A stretch of DNA of 64,000 nucleotides. It comes from Geomonas azotofigens (GTDB lineage Bacteria; Desulfobacterota; Desulfuromonadia; Geobacterales; Geobacteraceae). Under the pieces are notes generated by a model. The model did no database searches. It was not told the DNA's origin and was given only the letters and a program-made list of their open reading frames with translations. This document shows positions 55,901 through 63,778 of the stretch, piece by piece. Where the stretch lies: assembly GCF_018919395.1 (NCBI RefSeq), contig NZ_JAHLME010000004.1, positions 62,001 through 126,000 of the forward strand, read 5' to 3'. Made by a program: the position numbers and the translations under genes. Each line of letters starts with the position of its first letter. Position 1 is the first letter of the stretch.

Positions 55901-56049
55901 AGGAACCGCGGCACCCCGTAGAGCCCGTTGCGGTCGGTTATGGCGAGCGTGTCGAACCCCAGCCGCACCGCCTCCGCGCAAAGCGCCTCCGGCGGCAGCA
56001 CCCCCCAGTTGGGGGAGAGGGAAGAATGTACGTGGAGATGGACGAACAT
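52945..56049 (-). CDS. dnaE2: error-prone DNA polymerase III alpha subunit DnaE2 (ImuC)
   Basis: 1034-residue translesion C-family polymerase, from ATG 56049 (MFVHLHVHSSLSP). PHP domain (about 1-210), polymerase core with DPPDIDVDFPWDERD (about 383-397), fingers, tandem HhH region and an OB-fold near the C-terminus. Family members rely on ImuB to reach the clamp. Odd: residues about 169-205 are encoded by a palindromic DNA element that is in frame; the flanking VATARALL and DFHLHRVLRAIDLN look normal. It is the last gene of the lexA-imuB-dnaE2 set. DnaE1 is excluded by length and context. Confidence 0.95.
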   Translation of the reverse strand: MFVHLHVHSSLSPNWGVLPPEALCAEAVRLGFDTLAITDRNGLYGVPRFLNAAREAGISPLIGCEAVTEQNRAVLLAADQEGYANISRLLSDLHCDKSFDLCHALSRYRHGVIVLSDDRRLLSHLKRTSAEGLFVELSPGHDMHRALAVSRELRLPAVATARALLRAAKGTGSAGACPPHSNAADANAIAQEGKGTGTWRSQSPLLSDFHLHRVLRAIDLNTKLSRLTPEQTASESDALYDAAQMAEFFPHCPEALTNSRRIAEMCRREWDFSRTIFPAFRGLGNDDAFTTLNRRAREGALWRYGSIAPNVEARLQKELAIIRDKGFAHYFLVVEEITKQSQRTCGRGSAAASLVAYCLGITHVDPIRHNLFFERFLNEGRSDPPDIDVDFPWDERDAILDFAFARYGARRAAMVANQVGFKGRSALREVAKVYGLPDFEIKEMTERISGFWRAEQTAAAMAAHPLFQGETLSPDWQEILATARRLNGQLRHLSLHCGGLVIVPDEIRRYVPVEISHKGLPLIQWEKDQAEDAGLVKIDILGNRSLAVIRDAMAAVQEQKGIEIDYASWRPLEDDRTQSLMRRGLTIGCFYLESPSVRLLLRKIWSSTAPAETFAIDLFEVLVQASSIIRPAANCFIQEYIARMQGKKWAHLHPLLEPVLGETLGIAIYQEQITQIAMELAGFSASEGDQLRKVITKKHRGKRLEDFRAKFMAGGKERGVTGPVLDAIWDQILSFAGYSFCKPHSASYALLSAKAAYMKANHPAQFIAAVISNQGGYYSPFAYISEGRRLGLAILPPDVNESDYHYTGFEKTLRIGLMQIDGLTREGAQRLLKERREHGAFTSFRDFLRRANVQRADAERLVKAGCFDVLEGEQRRPALLWELLHFQQQATALLFEQNTELPTPPPYDAETVLRQEVEALGFLASRHPLALYKAQWQRHRPIKASELITHSGQWVTMVGWWITTKTVEDKHGRPMEFVSFEDVTAIFDATFFPDVYARFCRKLSQRRPYLLKGVVEEEFGVATLRVKWVGFLDG
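55437..55545. repeat. palindromic element inserted in frame in dnaE2
   Basis: The left arm (55437-55468) and right arm (55515-55545) are complementary over 31 bp, with a single extra C in the left arm. Arms read AAGGGGACTGGCTCCGC...GTGCCTGTCCCC; the middle of about 46 nt is unrelated. The reading frame stays open through the element. Confidence 0.95.
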
Positions 56050-56061
56050 CAGGAAACCTAA

Positions 56062-56215
56062 TTGACAGGGATAAAAGGGATACAAGGGATGAACACGGGC
56101 TCCGCCCCCGGAGGGGGAGGGCCAGGGAGGGGGAGGTTTAAGGACTAGGCCGTTAGGTGTTGACCAGACGTCTGGTTCTTGCCGTTATCCCTTTTATCCC
56201 CTTTATCCCTGTTAA
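56062..56215. repeat. inverted-repeat element between imuB and dnaE2
   Basis: Left arm 56062-56090 and right arm 56187-56215 match as complements at 26 of 29 positions; arms are built of AGGGATAAA units. Between them lie a GC-rich stretch and the perfect 14-bp palindrome ACCAGACGTCTGGT (56163-56176), a possible operator for dnaE2. Confidence 0.85.
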
Positions 56216-56219
56216 TGCC

Positions 56220-57470
56220 TTAGTTTTTAGTGACGGTCATGTACTTATTCTGCTCCGGATCCCATTTCGGCGGCGCCTCGCTGGCGAGGGTCACTTCCCG
56301 GCGCGCCGCCAGTCCCTTCCCCCAGCGCACCGCGTTCCGGCCATGCTTATCCCTGAGCTGATCCAGCGTCTCCTGCAGGTCGCTCTCCTTCCTGGACACC
56401 TGCGTCGGCTCGGCCGCGAAGAGATCCATCTGCCCCGCATCCTGTGCCACCTCGTCGCAGCTGAGCCGCAACCCCTTGACCCGCTGACGCCTCTTGCAGG
56501 TGGCGAAGAACAACTCCTCCACGGCCGCGAGCAGCGGCAGATCCAGTGAGACCGGCACCGGCAATACCTTCTTTCCCTGCTGACTGACCCCGTCCGCGTA
56601 CATCACCGAGAGCGTGATCTTGCGCGCCCCCTTGCGCAGACGCCGCAACCTCAGGCCGCATCCTTCCACCAGCCGCAGCAGCTCCGAAAGCAAGATGGCG
56701 TCGTCGTTCTCCTCCTGCTCCAAAAGCCCTTCCTCGACGATCTCCGTCGACATGCGCGGCGGCTGCACGGGAGAGCGGTCGATGCCGCAGGCCCGGTCGT
56801 GCAAGAGGGGCGCGAACGGCCCCACGGCCAGCCGCAGTTGCGGTACCGAGAGCGCCGCGACCTCTTGCACCAGTTTCAGGTTGAGATCGCGAAAGAGGAG
56901 CGTCTGCCGCGACTCCCCCACGCCGGGCAACACCGACACCGGGAACGGCGCCAGGAAAGGACGCTCGGCGCCGTGGAAGACGTCATATACTCCCGGCTCC
57001 CGCATGGTGTCCGCCGCGACCCGCGACACCAGCTTGTTGCCACCCGCGCCGGCCATGGCCTCCAGCCCCAACTCACCCGCTATCGACTTCTCCAGGCGCG
57101 CCGCCACGTCGCGCGCCGGGCCGAAGAGTCTTCTCGACGCGGTCACGTCCAGGAAAACGCGCCCCGCTCCTAGTTCCACGATCGGAGTAAACTCCGCCGA
57201 TAGCTCCATGAGGGCTTGACTCCCCTTGGCCATCAGGTGCGGATCCGGCGCGATGACGATGAGCGACGGACAGGACCTGCGCGCGTGATAGATCGGCGTC
57301 CCCACATGCACCCCTTCGGCGGCAGCTTCCGGCGAGACCGCTTGCAGCAGCGCGCGTTCCGAGTTGAGCGGCGCCACCGCGACCGGGCGCCCGCGCAGCT
57401 GCGAATGGATCACCCGTGCCAGCGCGATGGGAAAGGCGGGCACCGTTATGTGGAGGATTTCCCGGTCCAC
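56220..57470 (-). CDS. imuB: ImuB-like catalytically inactive Y-family polymerase
   Basis: 416-residue DinB-fold protein that connects DnaE2 to the sliding clamp. The palm acidic residues of active Y-family enzymes are missing: the usual IDMDAFF is ITVPAFP (residues 8-14), and the SxDE segment is replaced by ELGAGRVFLDVT (99-110). Little-finger domain about 235-330. A clamp-binding pentapeptide QMDLF is at 347-351. These features match ImuB rather than DNA polymerase IV. The start lies inside the 3' end of lexA (25-nt overlap), so the genes are coupled. Confidence 0.9.
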   Translation of the reverse strand: MDREILHITVPAFPIALARVIHSQLRGRPVAVAPLNSERALLQAVSPEAAAEGVHVGTPIYHARRSCPSLIVIAPDPHLMAKGSQALMELSAEFTPIVELGAGRVFLDVTASRRLFGPARDVAARLEKSIAGELGLEAMAGAGGNKLVSRVAADTMREPGVYDVFHGAERPFLAPFPVSVLPGVGESRQTLLFRDLNLKLVQEVAALSVPQLRLAVGPFAPLLHDRACGIDRSPVQPPRMSTEIVEEGLLEQEENDDAILLSELLRLVEGCGLRLRRLRKGARKITLSVMYADGVSQQGKKVLPVPVSLDLPLLAAVEELFFATCKRRQRVKGLRLSCDEVAQDAGQMDLFAAEPTQVSRKESDLQETLDQLRDKHGRNAVRWGKGLAARREVTLASEAPPKWDPEQNKYMTVTKN

Positions 57471-58099
57471 TTGCGATAAAACCTCATGGAGCCCACCAGC
57501 ACTCCCCTGATATGAAACTCATCCTCTTCGGTAACCGTGATAGGGCTCATGGCCGAGTTGGCCGGCAGCAGCTGGATCGTGTTCCCCTTGCGCAGGTACT
57601 TCTTGATGGTGATCGAGCCGTTCACCTCCGCGATCACCGTCTGGCCGTTCTCCGCGACCGCCTGCGGATGCACCGCCACGTAATCGCCGTCCATGATCCC
57701 CATCTCCACCATGGAATCCCCGCGCACCTCGTAGACCACGTTTCCCGGTCCCGCCATGGCCGAGGGAACCTCGATGGCGTCCGCCAGTTCGTAGGCGTGC
57801 ACCGGTTGCCCCGCCGCCACGATCCCGACCAGCGGCAGTTCCATCCGTTCCGACGGCGCAATGGCCGATCCGGCGATTTCCGCCGCCGGATGCGCCGGAG
57901 CCGACAGTTGCAATCCTCGTTTCGCGTTCGAGCGGCGCGCCAGGTGCCCGTGTCGCTCCAGCGAGCGGAGGTAATGCTGCACCGTTCCCAGCGACTCGAA
58001 GCCGCACCCCTGCGCGATTTCCAACTGCGAAGGCTGGTACCCGTGGCGACTCACGAAATCCAGAATGAAATCAAGCACCCTCTTCTGTTTAGGTGTCAT
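57446..58099 (-). CDS. lexA: LexA-type SOS repressor (second-type, cassette-linked)
   Basis: 217-residue autocleavable repressor. The second ATG (58099) is chosen because GGAGGT sits 4-5 nt upstream; ATG 58111 lacks a ribosome site. N-terminal winged helix (TPKQKRVLDFI...GTVQHYLRSLERHGHL), cleavage site A96-G97 in VAAGQP, catalytic S129 in GDSM and K166 in TIKKYL. RecA-stimulated self-cleavage should derepress imuB and dnaE2. The HTH segment differs from E. coli LexA, so the operator is expected to differ. Whether this is the only LexA in the genome cannot be seen. Confidence 0.93.
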   Translation of the reverse strand: MTPKQKRVLDFILDFVSRHGYQPSQLEIAQGCGFESLGTVQHYLRSLERHGHLARRSNAKRGLQLSAPAHPAAEIAGSAIAPSERMELPLVGIVAAGQPVHAYELADAIEVPSAMAGPGNVVYEVRGDSMVEMGIMDGDYVAVHPQAVAENGQTVIAEVNGSITIKKYLRKGNTIQLLPANSAMSPITVTEEDEFHIRGVLVGSMRFYRKWTGKSST

Positions 58100-58137
58100 C
58101 CCCACCTCCATCCCATTGCACTTATATCAACCTCTTT

Positions 58138-58155
58138 GAGGGACGATTGCCCCTC
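58138..58155. promoter_or_regulatory. palindrome in the lexA leader (possible LexA operator)
   Basis: GAGGG-N8-CCCTC lies between the lexA promoter and its start codon. It is the only symmetrical sequence of note in the leader, so it is a candidate for autoregulation. It does not match the GGTT-N2-C-N4-G-N3-ACC box reported for Geobacter sulfurreducens. Confidence 0.35.
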
Positions 58156-58168
58156 GATCAGGAATGGG

Positions 58169-58197
58169 AGGATACTCGCAAGTTTGTCGTAAGTCAA
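58169..58197 (-). promoter_or_regulatory. promoter of lexA-imuB-dnaE2 (minus strand)
   Basis: On the minus strand: TTGACT (58197-58192), 17-nt spacer, TATCCT (58174-58169). Predicted start near 58162, about 60 nt before the lexA ATG. Confidence 0.75.
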
Positions 58198-58318
58198 GGG
58201 GCAGCCGAAGGCCAGCAGGAGGAGGAGGGGGGGGAGGAGGAAGAGCAGATGGTAGATGGTAGATAGTAGGAGAGGATGAAACTCCGTACGAGTCGACGCG
58301 ACTGGGAAGGAGTGAAAT

Positions 58319-58843
58319 GTGTCAGCGGCAACAGAGCGCGGGAAGAAAGCTCATAAGAGGTTGGATACGGCAGTTCAACGCTTTACGGACGCGGGAGCCC
58401 GAGCCATTTCCGGATCGCATCCAGTCATCCAGCGGGAGATCATCTACCGCCTCCTGACGGGGGACCAGGGAGAACGGCTGCGCCAGATAGCATCTACCGG
58501 CAGCCAGAGCAGTCAAATAGCGCGTGCCATTGATTGGCTAAAGGGCAATTTCAGCAACCCTCTGCGGATCGAAGATCTGGCGAACAAGGTCAACATGAGC
58601 ACCTCGACATTCCACCATCATTTCCGGACCCTGACCGCCATGAGCCCGCTGCAGTACCAGAAAATGCTGCGCCTGAACGAGGCCCGGCGCCTGATGCTGG
58701 CTGAGCGCCTCGATGCTACAACGGCAGCTTTCAACGTGGGGTACGAGAGTGCTTCCCAGTTCTGCCGCGAGTACGGCCGTCTCTTTGGTGCACCTCCCTT
58801 GAGGGACATCAACAGGCTGCGGCAGACATCTGCCGCAGCCTGA
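58319..58843 (+). CDS. N-terminally truncated AraC-family regulator
   Basis: 174 residues from GTG 58319 (GGAAGGAG 8 nt upstream). The AraC-type double HTH is complete (about 70-165: DWLKGNFSNPLRIEDLANKVNMS, FHHHFRTLTAMSPLQYQK, AFNVGYESASQFCREYGRLFG). Family similarity begins at about residue 34 (HPVIQREIIYRLLTG), which in full-length AraC_N-type regulators is the end of a much longer sensor domain. So about 100 or more N-terminal residues are missing. It is likely a gene remnant, but could still make a ligand-independent DNA-binding protein. The upstream DNA is G-rich low complexity. Confidence 0.75.
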   Translation: MSAATERGKKAHKRLDTAVQRFTDAGARAISGSHPVIQREIIYRLLTGDQGERLRQIASTGSQSSQIARAIDWLKGNFSNPLRIEDLANKVNMSTSTFHHHFRTLTAMSPLQYQKMLRLNEARRLMLAERLDATTAAFNVGYESASQFCREYGRLFGAPPLRDINRLRQTSAAA

Positions 58844-58903
58844 GAAATTCAGCGGGAGCCGATGCGTCTTTTGTACCTGTAGAGCAGCAGACTCAGCAAG
58901 TCT

Positions 58904-59977
58904 CTATGCTTCCGCGTTGAACACGCAAGCGGTCCCATTCGGCTTGAAACATCTGTTGCAGGAAATGCAAAGCGCGCGACGGCGGTCTCCTCCTTGCCAG
59001 CGTTCAACCAGGTTGGGCTCGCGGATCAGCGGCCGGGACAGGGATACTGCGGTGACCCCCGTGCGCTGGATAAATTCGGTCATGGCGTCGAAGTCGCGGT
59101 TTCCCCCAACCGCGATCACCGGAACCGGGAGCTCCTGTGCGAGGTGCTCGGCAGACGAGCCAAAGTACCCCTCTTCCTTTCGGCAGGGACCCGCGCTCGG
59201 CGGTGACGCCGCATATCCTCCGCTGACCTCAATGGCGTCTATCCCCAGTTCGACGAGCCTTCTGCAGACAAACCGGCACTCATCGAAGGTCATCCCCTGT
59301 TCAATAAAGTCTTCGCTGTTGATCTTGATCAGTACTGGGTACGCCGGTCCCACCTTTTCGCGTACCGCGCAGTAGGTTTCGAAGAGCGCCCGCCCCCTGT
59401 TCTCGATGGAGCCGCCGTATTCGTCGCTGCGGCGGTTGTAGTAGGGAGTCAGGAACCGGCTCAGCAGATACCCGTGCGCCATGTGCAGCTGAACCCCGTC
59501 GAATCCGGCCTGCTTCGCTCTCAGGGCCCCCGTTGCGAAGTCCTCCTGCATGCGGGCGATCTCCTCCCGGCTCATTTCCCGTGGCGTTTTCTCAAAGGCA
59601 ACATCTTTGACGGCACTGGGACCCCAAATTTTTTTGTCCCCTGCAGGGGAGTAGCACTGTGACCCCAAAAAGGCGAGTTGGAGGATAATTGCGGCTCCGT
59701 GGTTGTGCACCGCGTCCGTCATGGTCCGGTACTCGGCGATGAAAGAATCGTCGCGGAAGGACATCTGGCCGCTTTCCAACTGCTCCGCATCGCTCACCGA
59801 GGTGAGACCGGTGATGATGGTCCCCACCCCCCCCTTAGCGAGATCCTCGTAAGTCTTGTAGAGTCTTGCAGTGGGGTGCCCCTTGTCGTCGGAGAATCCG
59901 TCGTAGGTGGCTGAGCGAAAAAAACGGTTCTTCAGCTTCATTCCGGCAATGGTGATCGGGTCGAACAGAGTCTTCAT
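58904..59977 (-). CDS. NADH:flavin oxidoreductase (Old Yellow Enzyme family)
   Basis: 357-residue FMN TIM-barrel reductase that acts on activated alkenes, quinones or similar electrophiles. Seen: DPITIAGMKLKNRFFRSATYDG, the barrel segment FDGVQLHMAHGYLLSRFLTP with catalytic His, RRSDEYGGSIENR, and a phosphate-binding VSLSRPLIREPNLV. The C-terminus has a Cys cluster CISCNRCFKPNGTAC, but it lacks the large FeS/FAD extension of dienoyl-CoA reductases. It lies downstream of the 4Fe-4S gene in a putative operon behind a TetR operator, as in NemR-NemA type systems. Confidence 0.9.
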   Translation of the reverse strand: MKTLFDPITIAGMKLKNRFFRSATYDGFSDDKGHPTARLYKTYEDLAKGGVGTIITGLTSVSDAEQLESGQMSFRDDSFIAEYRTMTDAVHNHGAAIILQLAFLGSQCYSPAGDKKIWGPSAVKDVAFEKTPREMSREEIARMQEDFATGALRAKQAGFDGVQLHMAHGYLLSRFLTPYYNRRSDEYGGSIENRGRALFETYCAVREKVGPAYPVLIKINSEDFIEQGMTFDECRFVCRRLVELGIDAIEVSGGYAASPPSAGPCRKEEGYFGSSAEHLAQELPVPVIAVGGNRDFDAMTEFIQRTGVTAVSLSRPLIREPNLVERWQGGDRRRALCISCNRCFKPNGTACVFNAEA

Positions 59978-60032
59978 TTTTCCCTCCTGGGTTCATTGTT
60001 CCGTTAACTTTGCCGGCACATGAACCTGGCGT

Positions 60033-60800
60033 TTAATTTCTGAGGCCAATCGGGCACACCGAGAAGCAGCGAAAGCAGTAATATTGATAGCCAATGGAAC
60101 CTGCCTGGTACAGGCTTAAGTACTCCGGACTTTGGAGCATCGCCTTCTGCTCGTCGCGGGTCGCATCACCATAGCGGGACCAGAAAGCGATATTGGCCCC
60201 CATTCCGAATGGCTGACTCTTTCCTAGACATTTCCGCACATCAGTCTTTCCCGCATCGTTGAGTGCACCTGCAGGGCAGTTGCTCACGCACAGTCCGCAG
60301 TCGGTGCAGGAATTGATTTCCACGGGCACATCCGGCGCAAGTTCAAGTTTGGTAAGTATTGCCGTGAAAATCACCCTGGTCCCGAAGCGAGGATGAACAA
60401 CCAAATTGTGGCGGCCAAAGGTGCCTAGTCCCGCGGCGACAGCGGCATGACGCAACGACACTTCACCTACTCCGATCTTTCCGGGGGTGTTGAAATCCAT
60501 CGGATATCCGACTGGAACGGTCATTGCGGGGCTGCCGAGCGTACCTTCCACAAAGCGGCCCATACGGTAACAGGCGGAACGGGAAAATTCCATGAGATCG
60601 AGCCTGGCGCTCATTGCCATCTGCGGACTTGGGCTTTCACATGCCGCGAGTTCCCGAAACGCCATGACGATCATGGATCTGGCGCCGGGGAATAGAGACT
60701 CAATTGAAGGAGAGTTGGGACTGCGATAGTCACAGACCGATGCGAACCCAACATCATCTACACCCCACCCAAGGGCTAAATCGCGTATGCGTTCTTTCAT
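60033..60800 (-). CDS. 4Fe-4S double cluster protein, epoxyqueuosine reductase-like
   Basis: 255 residues from ATG 60800 (AGGAG upstream). The N-terminal part resembles the QueG/DUF1730 fold (GARSMIVMAFRELA, GLGTFGRHNLVVHPRFGTRVIFTAILT). The first cluster is CTDCGLCVSNCPAGAL; further cysteines occur at KCLG and YCFRCFSVCP. It is shorter than QueG (about 350) and lacks its HEAT-like tail, so tRNA queuosine synthesis is unlikely. Such proteins are common near reductive or detoxification enzymes in anaerobes. It probably donates electrons to or matures the neighbouring OYE, by inference from position only. Confidence 0.82.
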   Translation of the reverse strand: MKERIRDLALGWGVDDVGFASVCDYRSPNSPSIESLFPGARSMIVMAFRELAACESPSPQMAMSARLDLMEFSRSACYRMGRFVEGTLGSPAMTVPVGYPMDFNTPGKIGVGEVSLRHAAVAAGLGTFGRHNLVVHPRFGTRVIFTAILTKLELAPDVPVEINSCTDCGLCVSNCPAGALNDAGKTDVRKCLGKSQPFGMGANIAFWSRYGDATRDEQKAMLQSPEYLSLYQAGSIGYQYYCFRCFSVCPIGLRN

Positions 60801-60820
60801 CTCTACTCCTCTCAACTATT

Positions 60821-60832
60821 TAGACCGGTCTA
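60821..60832. promoter_or_regulatory. TetR operator in front of the 4Fe-4S/OYE operon
   Basis: Perfect palindrome TAGACCGGTCTA, 21 nt upstream of the 4Fe-4S gene start. It shares the 11-mer TTAGACCGGTC with the site in front of the tetR gene. Confidence 0.8.
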
Positions 60833-60859
60833 TGTAGTGGTGGGCGCAAAAAAAACTTA

Positions 60860-61453
60860 TTATCCTTCTCGCTGAGAGAGAAAGACATTGAAATATAAGT
60901 GGATGAAATCTTTTAATGGCTGTGCGGACTTTTTCACCTTTGAGCGAAGCAGTGCTCCCTGGAATGACGAAATCAGGTTTTCCGCCAGCATTTCAACGTT
61001 TATTTCTGCGGGAATGGTATGCGCATCCTGTGCTTGCAGGAGTAATTCTGACAACCCCTTTGTCCAGTTTTGCAGAGATTGCTCAAGGCGTTGCCGAACG
61101 TTCTCGAAATGGTCGGACATCTCCAGGCCCAGGTTGCCAAGCAAGCACCCCTTGGAGCAATCATTACTTTCAAATATGGCGATGATGGTTTCGAAGCTCT
61201 TTTTGACACGTTCCAGCGGTGGTAAAGAGTCGTCGGCCAAAATGGGATAGAGGACTTCCATCCTGTCCTCGACAAATTTATCGATAATGGCAAGGCCGAA
61301 TTCTTCTTTGCTGGAGAAGAAGTTGTAAAAAGAACCCTTTGGGATCTTCGCCTGCTTCAGAATCGTCTCAACACCGGTAGCACTAAACCCCTTGCTTAGC
61401 ACGAGGTCGAGCCCGACCTGGACGATGTCATCTTTGTTGTGAATTCGTTTCAT
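60860..61453 (-). CDS. TetR/AcrR family transcriptional repressor
   Basis: 197-residue regulator. N-terminal HTH (about 8-55: VQVGLDLVLSKGFSATGVETILKQAKIPKGSFYNFFSSKEEF at 12-53) and a TetR_C ligand domain. Cysteines at residues 99 and 104 in NDCSKGCLLGNLGLEM are of interest because NemR-type repressors sense electrophiles through cysteines. It is transcribed in the same direction as the downstream 4Fe-4S and OYE genes. Matching palindromes lie in its own promoter and in front of the next gene, so it should repress both. Confidence 0.92.
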   Translation of the reverse strand: MKRIHNKDDIVQVGLDLVLSKGFSATGVETILKQAKIPKGSFYNFFSSKEEFGLAIIDKFVEDRMEVLYPILADDSLPPLERVKKSFETIIAIFESNDCSKGCLLGNLGLEMSDHFENVRQRLEQSLQNWTKGLSELLLQAQDAHTIPAEINVEMLAENLISSFQGALLRSKVKKSAQPLKDFIHLYFNVFLSQREG

Positions 61454-61461
61454 GGCATCGG

Positions 61462-61490
61462 ACTTTAGACCGGTCAGTCTAATGTGTCAA
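61462..61490 (-). promoter_or_regulatory. tetR promoter with operator in the spacer
   Basis: Minus strand: TTGACA (61490-61485), 17-nt spacer, TAAAGT (61467-61462). The inverted repeat TTAGAC-N6-GTCTAA (61465-61482) covers the spacer and -10, so bound repressor would block RNA polymerase. Confidence 0.8.
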
Positions 61491-62873
<1,383 letters not shown>

Positions 62874-62875
62874 TT

Positions 62876-63703
62876 ATGAGCAACGTAATCGTAGTTATCG
62901 GTGCCGGATCGATCGGTCAGGCTATAGCGCGACGGGTCAGCGTCGGCAAGCACGTCCTGCTGGCCGATCTGCGCCGGGATAATGTCGAGGCGGCTGCGAA
63001 GGTCCTCGGCGATGCCGGATACAAGGTGAGCACGGCAATCGTCGATGTATCCTCGCGTGACTCGGTTCACACCCTGGTCGAGACGGCCACCGCGATCGGC
63101 CCCGTCTCCGGTGTCATTCATGCCGCTGGTGTTTCCCCCTCTCAAGCAGCACCGGCTACCATCCTCAAGGTTGATCTGTACGGCACGGCGCTGGTGCTCG
63201 AGGAATTCGGCAACGTGATCGTGCCTGGCGGAGCAGGGGTGGTAATCGCTTCCCAGTCCGGTCACCGCCTCCCGGCTCTGACTCCCGAGCAGGACAAGGC
63301 GTTGGCGACAACCCCTACCGAGGAACTGCTCGCTTTGCCGATGCTCCAGCCGGACCAGGTGACTGACCCCCTCCACGCCTACCAGATTTCCAAGCGCGGC
63401 AACTCGCTGCGGGTCATGGCTGAGGCCGTGCGGTGGGGCAAGCGTGGCGCACGGGTCAACACGATAAGCCCGGGCATCATTATCACTCCTCTTGCTAATG
63501 ACGAACTCACCGGTCCGCGTGGCGAGGGCTACCGCCGCATGATCGAGCTCTCTCCGGCCGGGCGTGCCGGAACCCCGGATGAGGTGGGGGCGGTTGCTGC
63601 TCTGCTGATGGGGCCGGACGGGACCTTCATCACCGGTAGCGATTTCCTGATGGACGGCGGGGTCACGGCCTCTTACTGGTTCGGCGATCTGGCGCCGAAG
63701 TGA
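62876..63703 (+). CDS. short-chain dehydrogenase/reductase (SDR)
   Basis: 275-residue NAD(P)-dependent oxidoreductase. N-terminal cofactor loop VIGAGSIGQAIARR (GxGxxG with the spacing of some atypical SDRs), VSGVIHAAGVSPS in place of the usual NNAG, catalytic Y169 and K173 in AYQISKRG, INTISPGIIITPL-type segment and a C-terminal GSDFLMDGGVTASYW. AGGAGC precedes the ATG. Probably co-transcribed with the aldo/keto reductase. Confidence 0.9.
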   Translation: MSNVIVVIGAGSIGQAIARRVSVGKHVLLADLRRDNVEAAAKVLGDAGYKVSTAIVDVSSRDSVHTLVETATAIGPVSGVIHAAGVSPSQAAPATILKVDLYGTALVLEEFGNVIVPGGAGVVIASQSGHRLPALTPEQDKALATTPTEELLALPMLQPDQVTDPLHAYQISKRGNSLRVMAEAVRWGKRGARVNTISPGIIITPLANDELTGPRGEGYRRMIELSPAGRAGTPDEVGAVAALLMGPDGTFITGSDFLMDGGVTASYWFGDLAPK

Positions 63704-63778
63704 GCGCAGGGCTCGCTGCCCTCGCAACCGAACGACATCTTCATTACTGCATCTAAAAAAACTTTCAGGAGAACCAAA

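Noticed and set aside
56220-57470. Active DNA polymerase IV (dinB)
   Set aside because: Catalytic acidic residues of the palm are replaced and the gene sits between lexA and dnaE2.
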